NCBI RefSeq assembly: GCF_018991925.1
Contig: NW_024725489.1
Coordinates: forward strand, 8,193,318 to 8,257,317
From: Homarus americanus
Lineage: Eukaryota > Arthropoda > Malacostraca > Decapoda > Nephropidae
Direction of reading: 5' to 3'
Length of the DNA: 64,000 nucleotides
Position numbers and translations under genes: made by a program
Notes under the pieces: model-generated
What the model was told of the DNA's origin: nothing
Seen by the model: only the letters and a program-made list of their open reading frames with translations
Database searches by the model: none
Shown: positions 33,198 through 45,039 of the stretch, in pieces
How positions within the stretch are numbered: position 1 is the first letter of the stretch
Layout of the letters: each line of letters starts with the position of its first letter

Positions 33198-33535
33198 ATG
33201 TGTAAAGGTGTTGTGTGTGCATCTATGTCCAAGCCTTGTATTCCAAACTGTCCAGAAAGATTCACCAAAGCAATCCAAGCCCTAAAGAAAAAAAAGGATC
33301 TACATGTCACTAAAGCAGATAAAGCCAACACAGTAGTGATTTTAAACGAAGATGATTATATTTCTAAAATGAATGACCTTTTATGTGATACTACAACATA
33401 TTCTAAACTCATAAATAATCCTCTCAACACAGTTAACACCCAGTTCAACAAAAAACTGAAATCTCTATTGAGAGGCAAAGCTACTCTCATTAAACATCTT
33501 ACTTCAACGTCCCCTCCACTGCCATACATGTATGC
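33198..33535 (+). CDS. Penelope-like RT, N-terminal segment (runs into the gap)
   Basis: An open frame of 112 residues up to the assembly gap. Blocks: LKKKKDLHVTKADKANTVVI, then MNDLLCDTTTYSKL and STSPPLPYMY. The KADKgNtvVi and PpLPYMYG-type blocks are signatures of the Penelope RT N-terminal region. The protein is interrupted by 100 unknown bases, and the sequence after the gap is minisatellite, so the rest of this PLE is missing from the assembly or was never there. The first Met shown is not necessarily the true start. Confidence 0.85.
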
Positions 33536-33635
33536 NNNNNNNNNNNNNNNNNNNNNNNNNNNNNNNNNNNNNNNNNNNNNNNNNNNNNNNNNNNNNNNNN
33601 NNNNNNNNNNNNNNNNNNNNNNNNNNNNNNNNNNN
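33536..33635. other. Assembly gap (100 N)
   Basis: Exactly 100 N, a conventional unknown-size gap, between a PLE frame and a minisatellite. Confidence 0.99.
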
Positions 33636-36600
33636 CAGGTAGAGAAGGTGGGGTACAGCTAGAGGTGGTGGTACAGATAGTGGTGATGGGGTGTATTTAG
33701 TGGTGGTGGAGTACAGTGGTGGTGAGGTTCAGATAGTGGTGGTAGGGTACAGTTTTTATCGTGGGGGCCAGGTAGAGGTGTTAAAGGTGGTGGGGCACAG
33801 AGGTGGAGGGCAACAGTAGAGTTGTGGGGCAGGTAGAGGAGGCAAGGTAGTGGTGGTGGGCAGGTGGTGGTGGGGCACAGGTAGTGGTGGTGGGGAACAG
33901 GTAGTGGTAGTGGACACAGGTCTTGGTGGTGGGCACAGGTAGTGGTAGAATAAGTAGTGGTGGTGGGGTACAGGTAGTGGTGGTGGGGTACAGGTAGGGG
34001 TGGTGGGGTACAGGAAGAGTTGGTGGGGTACAGATACAGGAGGTGGGGTACAGGTAGTGGTGGTAGGGAATAGGTAGTGGTGGTGAGGTACAGGTAGTGG
34101 TAGTGGGGTACAGGTAGTGGTGGTGGGGTACAGGTAGTGGTGGTAGGGAAAGAAGTAGTGGTGTTAGGGTACAGGTAGTGGTGGTGGGGTACAGGTAGAA
34201 TTGGTGGGGAACAGGTTGTTGTGGTGGGGTACAGGTAGAGGTGGAGTGGGTACAGATAGGGTGGTGGGGGTACAGGTAGGGCTGGTGGGGTGGAGTAGAG
34301 GTGGTGGGTACAGGTAGTGGTGTTGGTGTACAGGTAGTGGTAGTGGGGAACAGGCAGTTATGGTGGGGTACAGGTAGTGGTGGTAGGAAGAGGTAGTGGT
34401 GGTGGGGTACAGGTAGTGGTGGTAGGGTACAGGTAGTGGTGGTGGGGGTACAGGTAGTGGTGGTGAGGTACAGGTAGTGGTGGTGGGGTACAGGTAGTGG
34501 TGGGTGGGGTGCAGGTAGTGGTGGTTGCGTACAGGTAGTGGTGGTGGGGTACAGGTAGTGGTGGTAGGGAAGAGTAGTGGTGGTGGGGTACAGGTGGTGG
34601 TGGTGCGTTGCAGGTGGGGTGGTGGTACAGGTGGGGAGGTGGGGTGCAAGTAGGGTGGTGGGGCACAGGTGGGAGGTGGGATACAGGTAAGGGTGGCAGG
34701 GAACAGGTAGTGGTGGTGGGGTACAGGTAGTGGTGGTGGGGTGTAGGTAGTGGTGGTGGGGGTGCATGCAGGAGTTTGTGGGCTACAGGTTGTGGTGGTG
34801 GGGAAGCAATGGAGCTGGTGTGGAACGGAAGTAGTGATAGTGAGGTACAGGTAGTGGAAGTGGGGTACAGGTAGTGGTGGTAGGGAAGAAGTAATGGTGT
34901 GGTGGGGTACAGGTAGTGGTAGTGGGGTACAGTTAGTGGTGGAGGGTACAAGTAGAGGTGGTGGGGTACAGGTAGAGGGAGGGTGGGTACAGGTAGGTGT
35001 GGTGGGGTACAGATAGTGGTTGTGGGGAACAGGCGGGCTGGTGGGGAACAAGGTGAAGTGGTGGGATACAGGTGTGTGGTGGTGGGGGTGCAGGTAGAGG
35101 TGGTGGGGTACAGGTAGGAGGTGGGGTACAGGTAGTTGGGGTGGGGTGCAGGTAGTAGTGGTGGGGAACAGGCAGTTATGGTGGGGTACATGCAGTGGTG
35201 GTGGGGTACAGGTAGTGGTGGTGAGTGGCAGGTAGTGGTGGTGGGGAACAGGTAGTGGTGGTGGGGTACAGGTAGTGGTGGTGGGGTACAGGTACTGGTG
35301 GTGGGGTGCAGGTAAGGGTGGTGGGGTACAGGTGGGGTAGTGGGGCTGGGTAAGGAGGTGGGCTGGGTAGAGGTGGTAAGGAACAGGTAGTGGTGGTGAG
35401 GTACAGGTAGTGGTGGTGGGGTGTAGGTAGTGGTGGTGGGGTGCAGGTAGGGTGGTGGGGTACAGGTTGTGGTGGTGGGGAACAGGTGGAGCTGTTGTGG
35501 AACAGGTAGTGATGTTAGGGTACAGGTAGTGGAAGTGGGGTACAGGTAGTGGTGGTAGGGAACAGGTAGTGGTGGTGGGGTACAGGTAGTGGTGGTGGGA
35601 TGCGGGTAGAGGTGGTGTGGTACAGGTAGAGAAGGTGGGGTACAGCTAGAGGTGGTGGTGTACAGATAGTGGTGATGGGGTGTATTTAGTGGTGGTGGAG
35701 TACAGGTAGTGGTGGTGAGGTTCAGATAGTGGTGGTAGGGTACAGTTTTTTATCGTGGGGTACAGGTAGAGGTGTTGGGGTACAGGTAGTGGTGGTGGGG
35801 TACAGGTAGAGGTGGAGGTACAGGTAGAGTTGGTGGGGTACAGGTAGAGGGGAGGTACAGGTAGTGGTGGTGGGGTACAGGTAGTGGTGGTGTGGAACAG
35901 GTAGTGGTAGGGATACAGGTCTTGGTGGTGGGTACAGGTAGTGGTGGTAGGGAATAAGTAGTGGTGGTGGGGCAGGGTAGTGGTGGTGGGGTACAGGTAG
36001 AGGTGGTGGGTACAGGAAGAGTTAGGGCACAGATAGAGTGAGGTGTGGGGCAGGTAGGTGTAGGAATAGTAGTGGTCGTGTGGTACAGGTGGTAGTGGTA
36101 GGGGTACAGGTAGGTGGTGGGGTACAGTAGTGGTGGTAGGGAAAGAAGTAGTGGTGTTAGGGTACAGGTAGTGGTGGTGGGGCAGGTGCAGAATTTGGGG
36201 AAGAGGTTGTTGTGGTGGGGTACAGGTAGAGGTGGAGTGGCACAGATAGAGTGTGGTGGGGTACAGGTAGAGCTGGTAGGTGGCAGAGGTCAGTACAGGT
36301 AGTGGTGTTGGTGTATAGTAGTGGTAGTGGGGAAACAGGCAGTTATGGTACAGGTGGTGGTAGGAAGAGGTAGTGGTGGTGGGGTACAGGTAGTGGTAGG
36401 GCACAGGTAGTGGTGGTGGGTACAGGTAGTGGTGGAGAGGCATAGGTAGTGGTGGTGGGGCCAGGTAGGTGGTGGGGTGCAGGTAGTGGTGGCTGCGTAC
36501 AGGTAGTGGTGGTGGGGTACAGGTAGTGGTGGTAGGGAATAGCGAGTGGTGGTGGGTACAGGTAGTGGTTGGCGTTGCAGGTAGAGGTGGTGGCCACAGG

Positions 36601-38530
36601 TAGAGATGGGATACAAGCAGAGGTGGTGGGGCACAGGTAGAGAGGGATACAGGCAGAGGCATTGTGGTGGGTACAGGTAGTGGTGGTGGGGTGTAGGTAG
36701 TGGTGGTGGGGTGCATGTAGAGTTTAGCTACAGGTTGTGGTGGTGGGGAACAGGTGGAGCTGGTGTGGAATAGGTAGTGATGGTAGGGTACAGGTATTGG
36801 TGGTGGCTTGCAGGTAGAGGTGGTGTGGTACAGGTTGAGGTGGTGGAGTACAGGTAGAGGAGGTGGGGTACAAGTAGAGGTTATGGGGTTCAGATAGTGT
36901 TAATGGGGTACAGGTAGTGGTGGTGGGGTACAGGTAGTGGTGGTGGGGAACATGGTGGTGGGGTACAGGTAGAGGTGGTGTGGTACAGGTAGAGGTGGAT
37001 GAGCACAGGTAGAGGAGGTGGGGCACAAGCAGAGTAGGGCACAGGTATTGCAGGCAGAGAGGTGGGGTACAAGCAGAGGAGTGGGGTAACAGGTAGTTGC
37101 ATGATGTTAATGGGGCAACAGGTAGTGGTGGTGGGGTACAGGTAGTGGTGGGAACAGGTAGTGGTGGTAGGGCACATGTTTTTATCGGTCCAGGTAGAGG
37201 TGTTGGGTTATAGGTAGTGGTAGGGTACATGTTTTTATCGTGGGTACAGGTAGAGGTGTTGGGGTATAGGTAGTGGTGGTGGGGCCATGTAGATGTGTTG
37301 GGGTACAGGTAGTGGTGGTGGGCACAGGTAGTTGTGGTGAAAATGTTAGTGATGGCGGCGGAACAGGTAGTGCTGTGGGGCAGGCAGAGGAGGTGGGGTA
37401 TAGGTAGAGGTGGAGGGTGAGTGCAGATAGTGGTGATGGATACCATAGTGGTGGTGGGGTACAGGTAGTGGTGAGAAATGTTAGTGATGGTGGCGGAACA
37501 GGTATTGTGGGGTACAGGCATAGGAGGTGGGGTACAGGTAGAGGTAGTGGGCACAGATAGTGGTGGTGGGGCAACAGATAGTGGTGGTGGGGTACAGATA
37601 GAAGTGGTGGGGTACAGGTAATGGTGGTGGGGCACAGGTAGTAGTGGTGGGAAACAGGCAGTTATGGTAGGGTACAGGCAGTGGCGGTGGGTGCTATGGT
37701 GGTGGTGGTTGGCAGGTAGTGGTGGTAGGAACAGATAGTGGTGGTGGGGCAGGTAGTGGTGGTGCGTTGCAGGTAGCTGTGGTGGTTTACAGGTAGAGGA
37801 GGTGTGGGGCAGCGGTAGAGGTGGTCAGGTAGGTGGTGGGGTACAGTAGGGTGGTGGGCTGCAGAGGTGGTGGGCAGGTAGAGGAGGGGATACAGGTAGA
37901 GGTGGTAGGAACAGGCATTGGTGGTGGGGTACAGGTAGTGGTAGTGGGATGTGGTAGTGGTGGTGGGGTGCAGGTAGAGCTCAGGGGTACAGGTTGTGGT
38001 GGTGGGGAAACGGTGGAGCTGGTGTGGAACAGGTAGTGATGGTAGGGCACAGGTAGTGGAAGGGGTACAGGTAGTGGTGGTAGGGAACAGGTAGTGATGG
38101 TAGGGTACAGGTAGTGGTGGTGTGGTACAGGTAGAGGTGGTGGGGTACAGGTAGAGGTGGTGGGCACAGGTAGATGGTGTGGTTCAGATAGTGTTAATGG
38201 GGTACAGGTAGTGGTGGTGGGCACAGTAGTGGTGGTGGGGAACAGGTAGTGGTGGTGGGGTACAGATAGAGGTGGTGGGAAAGTGGTAGTGATGGTTGGA
38301 ACAGGTAGTGGTGGTGGGGAACATGTAGTGGTGGTGGGGTAGTGTAGTAGTAGTGGAGAAGAGGTAGTTGTAGTGGGGAACAGGTAGTGGTGGTGGGGAA
38401 CATGTAGTGGTGGTGGTGTAGTAGTAGTGGAGAAGAGGTAGTTGTAGTGGGTTAGAGGTAGTGGTGGTCGGGAACAGGTAGTGGCAGTGAGGAATGGTAA
38501 TGGTGGTGAGGTTCAGGTAGTGGTGATGTG
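33636..38530. repeat. 20-bp G-rich minisatellite (~4.9 kb)
   Basis: Unit GTACAGGTAGTGGTGGTGGG with variants. Most units are 20 bp; some are shorter. On a larger scale variant strings recur about 2 kb apart (for example 33636-33790 with 35624-35785, and 34135-34250 with 36125-36245). Long minus-strand frames rich in His, Thr, Pro and Tyr are by-products: the 20-bp unit has no stop in any minus frame. Confidence 0.95.
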
Positions 38531-38770
38531 GTGCAAGGACTAGTACTGGAGTAACGTTGCAGTGCTGTATAGGCAATGGTGATGATAGGTGACAGAGACA
38601 GGTGGTGATGAAGGGAATGTGATGCTGGTGGGGTCAAGACGTTGAATTGATTGGGGCAGTGATGATGATGATGATGATGGTGATGATGATAGGGAGCATG
38701 TGCCAACGGTGGGTGGTAATTGCATAGATTGGTAATGGTGGGGAGCAGATGGTGATGATGGTAAAAACGC
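38531..38770. repeat. GATGGT/GATGAT-rich edge of the minisatellite
   Basis: The 20-bp pattern fades into irregular GATGATGATGATGATGATGG and GGTGGTAATT sequence. Confidence 0.7.
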
Positions 38771-41700
38771 AGTTATTTAAAAATGAAGAATAAGTAGCAA
38801 TCGACCTATATCTGTAAGTAAAGAGAGTCAATGAAAAGGTTAGGGACAATCTCAAACATCTACTAATCTGATGTCATTATGACTTTGTGTCACCTGTAAG
38901 TAAATCCATCATCAGGAGGAAGTTGATAAACTACCAGTAACCCAGCGAAGATATCTACTTCATGTTTGGGCGTTAATGGTACTGTATAAAGAAGACATGA
39001 TTGTCGTCAGAGTAGAACTCGTTCATGTACTTCCAACCCCTCTCATGTACTTTCAATAACTTTCATTTACTCTTAACCCTTCTCTACTGTTATCCCCTCT
39101 CATCTGATTATTTTTCTATTCATGTACCCTCCAACCTTTTCAAAAATACACAAAAAACTCCTCAGTGACATCAAAGCCACCGTCCTCTCTCGTGCTAGCT
39201 AATGTTTGTAACATAATTTGAGAAAATATTCAGGGAACATACTAAAAGAAGTCGATTTGAAGGATATTTAAAATTATTTCCAACCATCTGGATTTTCAAC
39301 AACACAAAAATATTTCCTCTACAAATGTGATCATCGACTGAAAAGGGAAGAATTTAAATATCAGTAAGACACTGCTAGTAGGATGATATCTGCAAAGCGA
39401 GCAAAGTTTTGCTTGTTAGGAAACGTAATCAGATTCAGATTCAGATTTGACCCCGAGGGGGCTAGTTTATTGGGCACCCCCTTACATCCTGTGCAAGGTG
39501 AAGCGCAGAAGCGTTTACAGCGCCCAACAGGGAAGTCTGAAAAGTTCATACTTGCCTTTATGACTCGTACATTAAGGGCGTAAAAGCCTGAAGGGTCATA
39601 GGTTCTGTCAAGTTACATAAAGAGGAAACGTAATGAAGTAGAATCATCTCATACGAACGCATAATAGGCACTGCTGGCCTTTTTCTTCCTAAATTACTTA
39701 GATTTATTCGAAACTATATAATATAGCACAACCTTATCCGGATATCAACATAATAGTGTGATGGATTCTTGTATCAGCTAAGAATATGATGACTTGATTT
39801 TAATTTTAGCAAAGGTAAAGATTGAGACGGAGGAAGGATCAAAGACACAGGCGAGGAGGTAGAGCGGCCACAGCCACAGAGGCCTGACTTATCTCTCATC
39901 AAAAGATAAAATTAATACAAACTATAAGTAAAGTCGAAATTAAATGTTTCATGAAAGATAATACGCAACTAAATTATCTTGAGACCTAATATGTTATGAC
40001 ATGAGAAGATAAAGGAGTGACAAGAATAGAGAACAGGAGAAACGCAAAGAATAAATCAATATAAAAGTTTGAGGCAGGAAGATTAAAGAGAAAGAGAAAG
40101 AATTTCAAAGAGCAAACAAACTCTATGTTGCGGTAAAAAGAAAGGTGGCTGAACAAGACACCAACGGAACGAAGACAAAACAAGCAGGTAAACTACACTC
40201 GACTCAGGGATTTAATAGTCCCGGTAAACAAGAACTTTCCGTGCAAATTAAATTTATTTCTCCTCCCATCTGAGAAGGTCCTCTTTGTAGCCAAAACTTG
40301 GGAGAGAGGTCACGCTCTGCACCAAGCAAAAATATAATTAATTTATTATTTATTAATGAGGGACTTACAGATTACAATATAAGGAGAGGCAACGCACATA
40401 TTAAGGTGGTAAGGGGTATAATTAACGATAGTGATGATAGTGAGACAAAGTTTTGTTTTAATGGGTTTAGAAGAGAACACGAAAAGAAATATAATAGCCG
40501 ATGACAACAGGAAGCAAAGAATAACATTAGAAAAAGAAGTAACAGAGAATATGAAGAAAAGGAGGACCCGCCAACACGAAGGAAAGAAAACAAACCGTTT
40601 CACGTTGTTGTTGTTTTTTCCTAAAGTGCTACTGTACTGCACATCGTATTGTTGCCGACATACCTGGGCTGTGTGAGTTGCGCGACTCGCAGCGTTCTTA
40701 GTGCAGTATATACTACTTTTTCAAATGAACTGCAGAGTAGTCGATTCGACTTTTTCGTCGCGCTACGAAGACTATACGGCTCGCTAGCAGAGATGTAGTT
40801 CCGTAGTGCTGAGATGTGTTTAAACAAGAAAGATGAGGAAAGAGACAAGCATATCGTTGCAGTGGCTGTGATTTTGTAATTACAGACCTCCAAGAAGTAC
40901 GTGGTCACATACAGACAAAGATTCAAGTATATATAATTACGGTATTGCAATAAACAAAATCACTGTCTAATGGATAATTTTTGTTGATTCCGAAAACATC
41001 CACTGAACATTTAGATATGATGAAAAAAGAAGAATTATTCATGCTGATTACAGACAGTTGTGGTACTGAAAGTACGGGAAAATGCACCGCCAAGACCCAC
41101 GCCGTGATAAGAGTAACCTAACAACCGTTTATGTCGTGCGCGATGGCGTCACAACCGTTCATTTTACACTTTAACGCACTACGAATTCTCGTAGCGTACG
41201 TAGTGCGCAGCTGAAAGCAGTCCTGAATTTTCACCAATGATTTTCTTTGTAATCTTTAACTTGCTTGTATTTTGTTCTAACAACTTTAAAAGTTTTTCTG
41301 TCAAGTTATCAATTTGCTTTCACATTTTCTATGTCAGTTAATATTCAAACTGGGAAAAGACTTGTGTTTATTTAGACGTACATTCCTCATAAATGTATTA
41401 CTACTGAAGCAGATTGTGATCATGAACATCAGACTTCTACTGTGGGCTATAAGATTATGTCGTCTCAACCATTCTCACCTTTGTTTCCTTTAATACGATA
41501 ATTTATCTTATGGTTAATCCATGCCAGAACGTCTAAACCTGATCTTGAACAAACTCCTTTAATATAAAGCCTGAATTTTGTGTATAGCTTTTATTTGATC
41601 CAATTAATTTACACCGCACTATACTATATACAAATATTTTGTTAGATTAAATTGTTTTAATTTTCTATAAAGCACACCATTATTTCTTACACAGCTAATC

Positions 41701-42089
41701 ACAGAGACAGATAAACGCACATAAAAGTAACTAACGAATAATTTACATAAAACTAAAATACATAAATGTGTTTACTTTGTGTTATATATGGAACATGGAC
41801 TAATTTTAATTTACATCATATATTATGTCCAAATTCATTTTGTTTACTGCAATACCAGCGAGAATCAAGAAGATGTGGTTTTTCAGGTATTACTTGGATC
41901 CAAGTGCATGTAATACTCACAGGTAACCACAGTCAAGGTGTGTTTACAATACAATATAATTCGCCAACAAAAATTTCAAACAAAATACCTTTCAGGTGAG
42001 AGATGAAATCGTCTTCCTGTCCCCATAAATAAAAAAAATGAACGAAGGTGTCTGTATATTATTGCTTAGCAACCCGGGCTGAATATATA
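38771..42089. other. Unassigned AT-rich sequence with one short repeat
   Basis: No host gene found. The only recognisable piece is the possible LINE/SINE tail at 39430-39600. Confidence 0.45.
39430..39600 (-). repeat. Possible LINE/SINE 3' end with (TCTGAA)n tail
   Basis: On the minus strand a GC-richer block ends CTAGCCCCCTCGGGGTCAAA followed by (TCTGAA)n. Such short tandem tails mark non-LTR 3' ends. The hairpin CCCCCTCGGGG adjoins it. No coding match. Confidence 0.4.
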
Positions 42090-42190
42090 ACTGACGCAAT
42101 TAACTCTCCTCGGGGGAAGCGTACACGTAGCGTATGGATAAACAGCAACATTTATTTGGTAACGTTTCGAAAATTTGTCATCAACAGACC
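42090..42190 (-). repeat. Possible Penelope-type pseudo-LTR fragment
   Basis: The minus strand reads TGTTGATGACAAATTTTCGA then AACGTTACCAAATAAATGTT, a phrase typical of PLE terminal repeats and hammerhead-like cores. It lies 1.7 kb from a PLE coding remnant on the same strand. Confidence 0.35.
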
Positions 42191-43827
42191 TAAAACATAA
42201 AATTAAATTTGACCTTCACTTCCGTCGGAAATGAGTCGTTTTTGAGTTATAACCCCCTACTCATAGAACCTAACCAACCCCAAAAATCTACCTAACCTTA
42301 CCTACCTTCCAAGCCGGGGAGAGCCGTCTCCCAGACCCCCCGTCGTATTAAACAGAAAGTATTTATTTTGATATCTGGAACCAATGAATGTAACTTTGTT
42401 GAAGCATCAGGGTGTATTTTTGCGGGGTTTTTTTTTTTGGGGGGGGGGTCAATTGTGAACAAACAGACGACTTTCGGTGACTGCAGATTTACGTGAATTT
42501 CCTACGTGGATTTACCGTCTCGGTTAATATCCATTTGCGACGGAATTGGTATTCGAAAAAGTTGTAATTTCTCTCATCCATATGGGAATTGAACTGCAAT
42601 ACCTAAAAAATATATATATGTATATAACGAAAAACAAACCACTGAGTTATTAATTATTAATCTTTATTTCAATTTAACCATACAGAGCAAAAATACTAAA
42701 ATTAACAAAAGCTTACACCCTATAGGTTAATATACACAGATAAGCACATATGATATAGCAAGCAAGAACGAAACATATCCGTTAAAAACAAAGTACTGTA
42801 ATGAAAAGAGGAGTCGTGAGCGTTTAATACGGGCTGTATTTGGTGGGTGAAAAGCCACTCTACTCTGACCCGTGTCATGTCGTCGAGGTAAGTGGTGAGG
42901 ATGCATACATGCATAAATCCCAAGTGAACGGGGTGGAAAAGGTTCAGTTTAAAGAAAACAGATGGATAAAAATTAGTAGTAGAAGAGAAAGGTGCCCTGG
43001 CTGAACACAGTATGCCTTTTTGCTATAGGACAACTTAGTAAGGGTTGTGTTCTGCCTTATCTATAGTGTGGTCGGAGGCGTGGTTAACTATTCTTACGAG
43101 TATTTTGTCCTTGGATCTACTGGCCACTTTATTTTTTAAAGAATATCAGTGCAGCCGTGTATAAGTTTTCACCCTTGTACTAATTTTATGATTTTTATGA
43201 TTGGTAACTGTTTGTTACTGGTTACGGCCACATATGTCGTGTGTTTACTGACAACTTTTTATCAATAATTTTATATAAAAACGCTTGCATATTTTTCTTT
43301 CCTCTTATTTATACTGTGTTGAGTGTTGTATAGTCAACTGTGTTAGTGTTGTCAAATATTCAATTAAACCACCCAAGGAAATGGTGACTAAACCTACAGT
43401 GAAATTTAATAGTTGCCAGATTTGAATATACAAGCAGAGTGGATTTTGTTCCGTAAGCGGGCTTGAGTATTATAAGGCATTATAATTAAATAAATTCCCT
43501 CAAAAATCCCTAGACAAACTGGTAAAGAAAACCTTTAGAATACAAGTAAAGAAACTTTAACATTTTATTTGTCTAATGGGTTAAACAAAAAGTTTAAAAA
43601 ATTACAGGTAATATACAATAAAAGCGAAACATTATTTTATAATTTACTCTCCGCATTTTCTTTAATAGCATTATAATTTAAACCCAATAAAAATGACGGG
43701 CGACCTACGTACGAGACTAAAATCAGAAAAAAATAAATAAAACATACATGGCGATATTACCTTAATTGAGTCGAACCTTAGTGTGAAAAACATAGCAACT
43801 CACAGGAAGCCATATCACAAATGGATG
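42191..43827. other. Unassigned AT-rich sequence
   Basis: No gene, RNA or structured repeat identified. Confidence 0.45.
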
Positions 43828-44310
43828 GCTTTAATTATATTGATACAAGGCTTCCATAATGAGGAGGATCTCCTCACAGTTGATCGTGCCAAGAACTGAG
43901 AAATCAGACTGCGAAAACGGGTGGTTATGTTGTGGACGTGGTTACGGATAGCTGAATGTGGTGGTTGTGTGATTAATTGGCTTGTTCGGACGGAACAGCC
44001 CAAGTGCTCGTGGATGTTATCAAGTGTCTTTTTGTTTTACCTATATATTCTGCCCTACAGCTAGCACACGAAAATTTATAAACAACTGAGGATTGCAAGT
44101 GTGTTGGTATGGTGTCTTTAGGTTTAATGTTTTCTTTAAATTAACTCTGGTCTTTGAAGACTAATCTAAGAGAAATTTGTGGATATAATTCATTGAGAAG
44201 CTTCTTAAGTTTGTTTCTAACGGTGAAACTGTGTGGGCCTATGTATGGGATGGTGAAATAGAGAGAATATTTAGCAACGGTTTGGATTTGAGGCTGTGTG
44301 GGACCAAAAA
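43828..44310 (-). pseudogene. Second Penelope-like element: RT-EN connector and GIY-YIG
   Basis: Minus strand. 44310-44140 reads YFTIPYIGPHSFTVRNKLKK then LLNELYPQISLRLVFKDQS, the connector between RT and endonuclease in Neptune/Poseidon-type PLEs. After a shift, SVVYKFSCASCRAEYIGKTK (about 44070-44010) is the GIY-YIG core with the linker CxxC. SQLITQPPHSAIRNHV follows, and SSLWKPCINIIKAIHL ends the domain at about 43820. This is a different PLE lineage from the 28-33 kb copy, whose core reads IYKVPC. Frameshifts and stops separate the pieces. Confidence 0.7.
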
Positions 44311-44311
44311 T

Positions 44312-44900
44312 CCTATTAAGGGGGGGAGTATCAGACACCTTTGCAACAGTTAGGGGGTTATCAGACATCTTTGCAACAGTTAAGGGGGAGTATCAGACAC
44401 CTTTGCAACAGTTAAAGGGGAGTATCAGACACCTTTGCAACAGTTAAGGGAGGAATTACGGGTAAAGTATCAGACATATTTGCAACAGTTAAAGGAGGAA
44501 TTAAAGGGGGAATATCAGGCCTAAGTGGAACGATTAGAGGGGGAACAACGACAACACCTAGCGCAGTTGGGAGATGCCTTAGATCGGGAAGAAACAGGGT
44601 ATCAACCACAGCTTGAAGAGGCGATAGGTGAAATCCGAAAACACACTACTAGAACGGGAATTGGGTGCGGGACCGGGTTGACCACTACTAAGTTCGACGG
44701 TAAAACAGGGCCGGAGGTAGGTAAGTGGTTGAGAGAGGTTGACCGAGCCCTCAAGCTGATGGACGAGGACTAAGCCAGCCGAATATAATTCATAGCATGG
44801 AATCTTTTGGGACCCGCGGTGGATCGCGTATACAGTACAATGCACACAGGAAGTGGGGAACGGTAGATGAGTTGACGTGCTGTTGAGGAGGGTATACGGA
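44312..44900 (+). pseudogene. Gag-like coiled-coil remnant
   Basis: The plus strand starts with a coding tandem repeat (EYQTPLQQLKG type) and continues, after a stop at 44522, with EGEQRQHLAQLGDALDREET and KFDGKTGPEVGKWLREVDRA. A charged coiled coil followed by a K/T-F-D/N-G...W motif is how several LTR-retroelement gag proteins begin. Codons after the stop at 44771 look like further capsid sequence (ASRI, FIAWNLLGPAVDRV). No knuckle, protease or LTR was found here, so the class remains inferred. Confidence 0.4.
44325..44520 (+). repeat. ~30-bp coding tandem repeat
   Basis: About six units of GAGTATCAGACACCTTTGCA followed by ACAGTTA and a G-rich spacer, decaying rightwards. Spacer length varies, so the frame is only partly kept. 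Confidence 0.8.
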
Positions 44901-45039
44901 CATCAAGTGAGTGTGGTCACAGCCACCCAGAATTTAATAAACCGGAAACAGCAAAATGACTCTGCTATAATTTTATGAAGCAATGTTAGAGCTGGATGAT
45001 ATGCTAGATAGGCATGGGCAGAAATATGATAATTTTATG

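Noticed and set aside
33781..38224. Long minus-strand frames (277-356 residues) rich in HHHYLYP, TTTTCT and PPPLPVP
   Set aside because: They are translations of the 20-bp minisatellite, which happens to have no stop in any minus frame; there is no start context or non-repeat domain.
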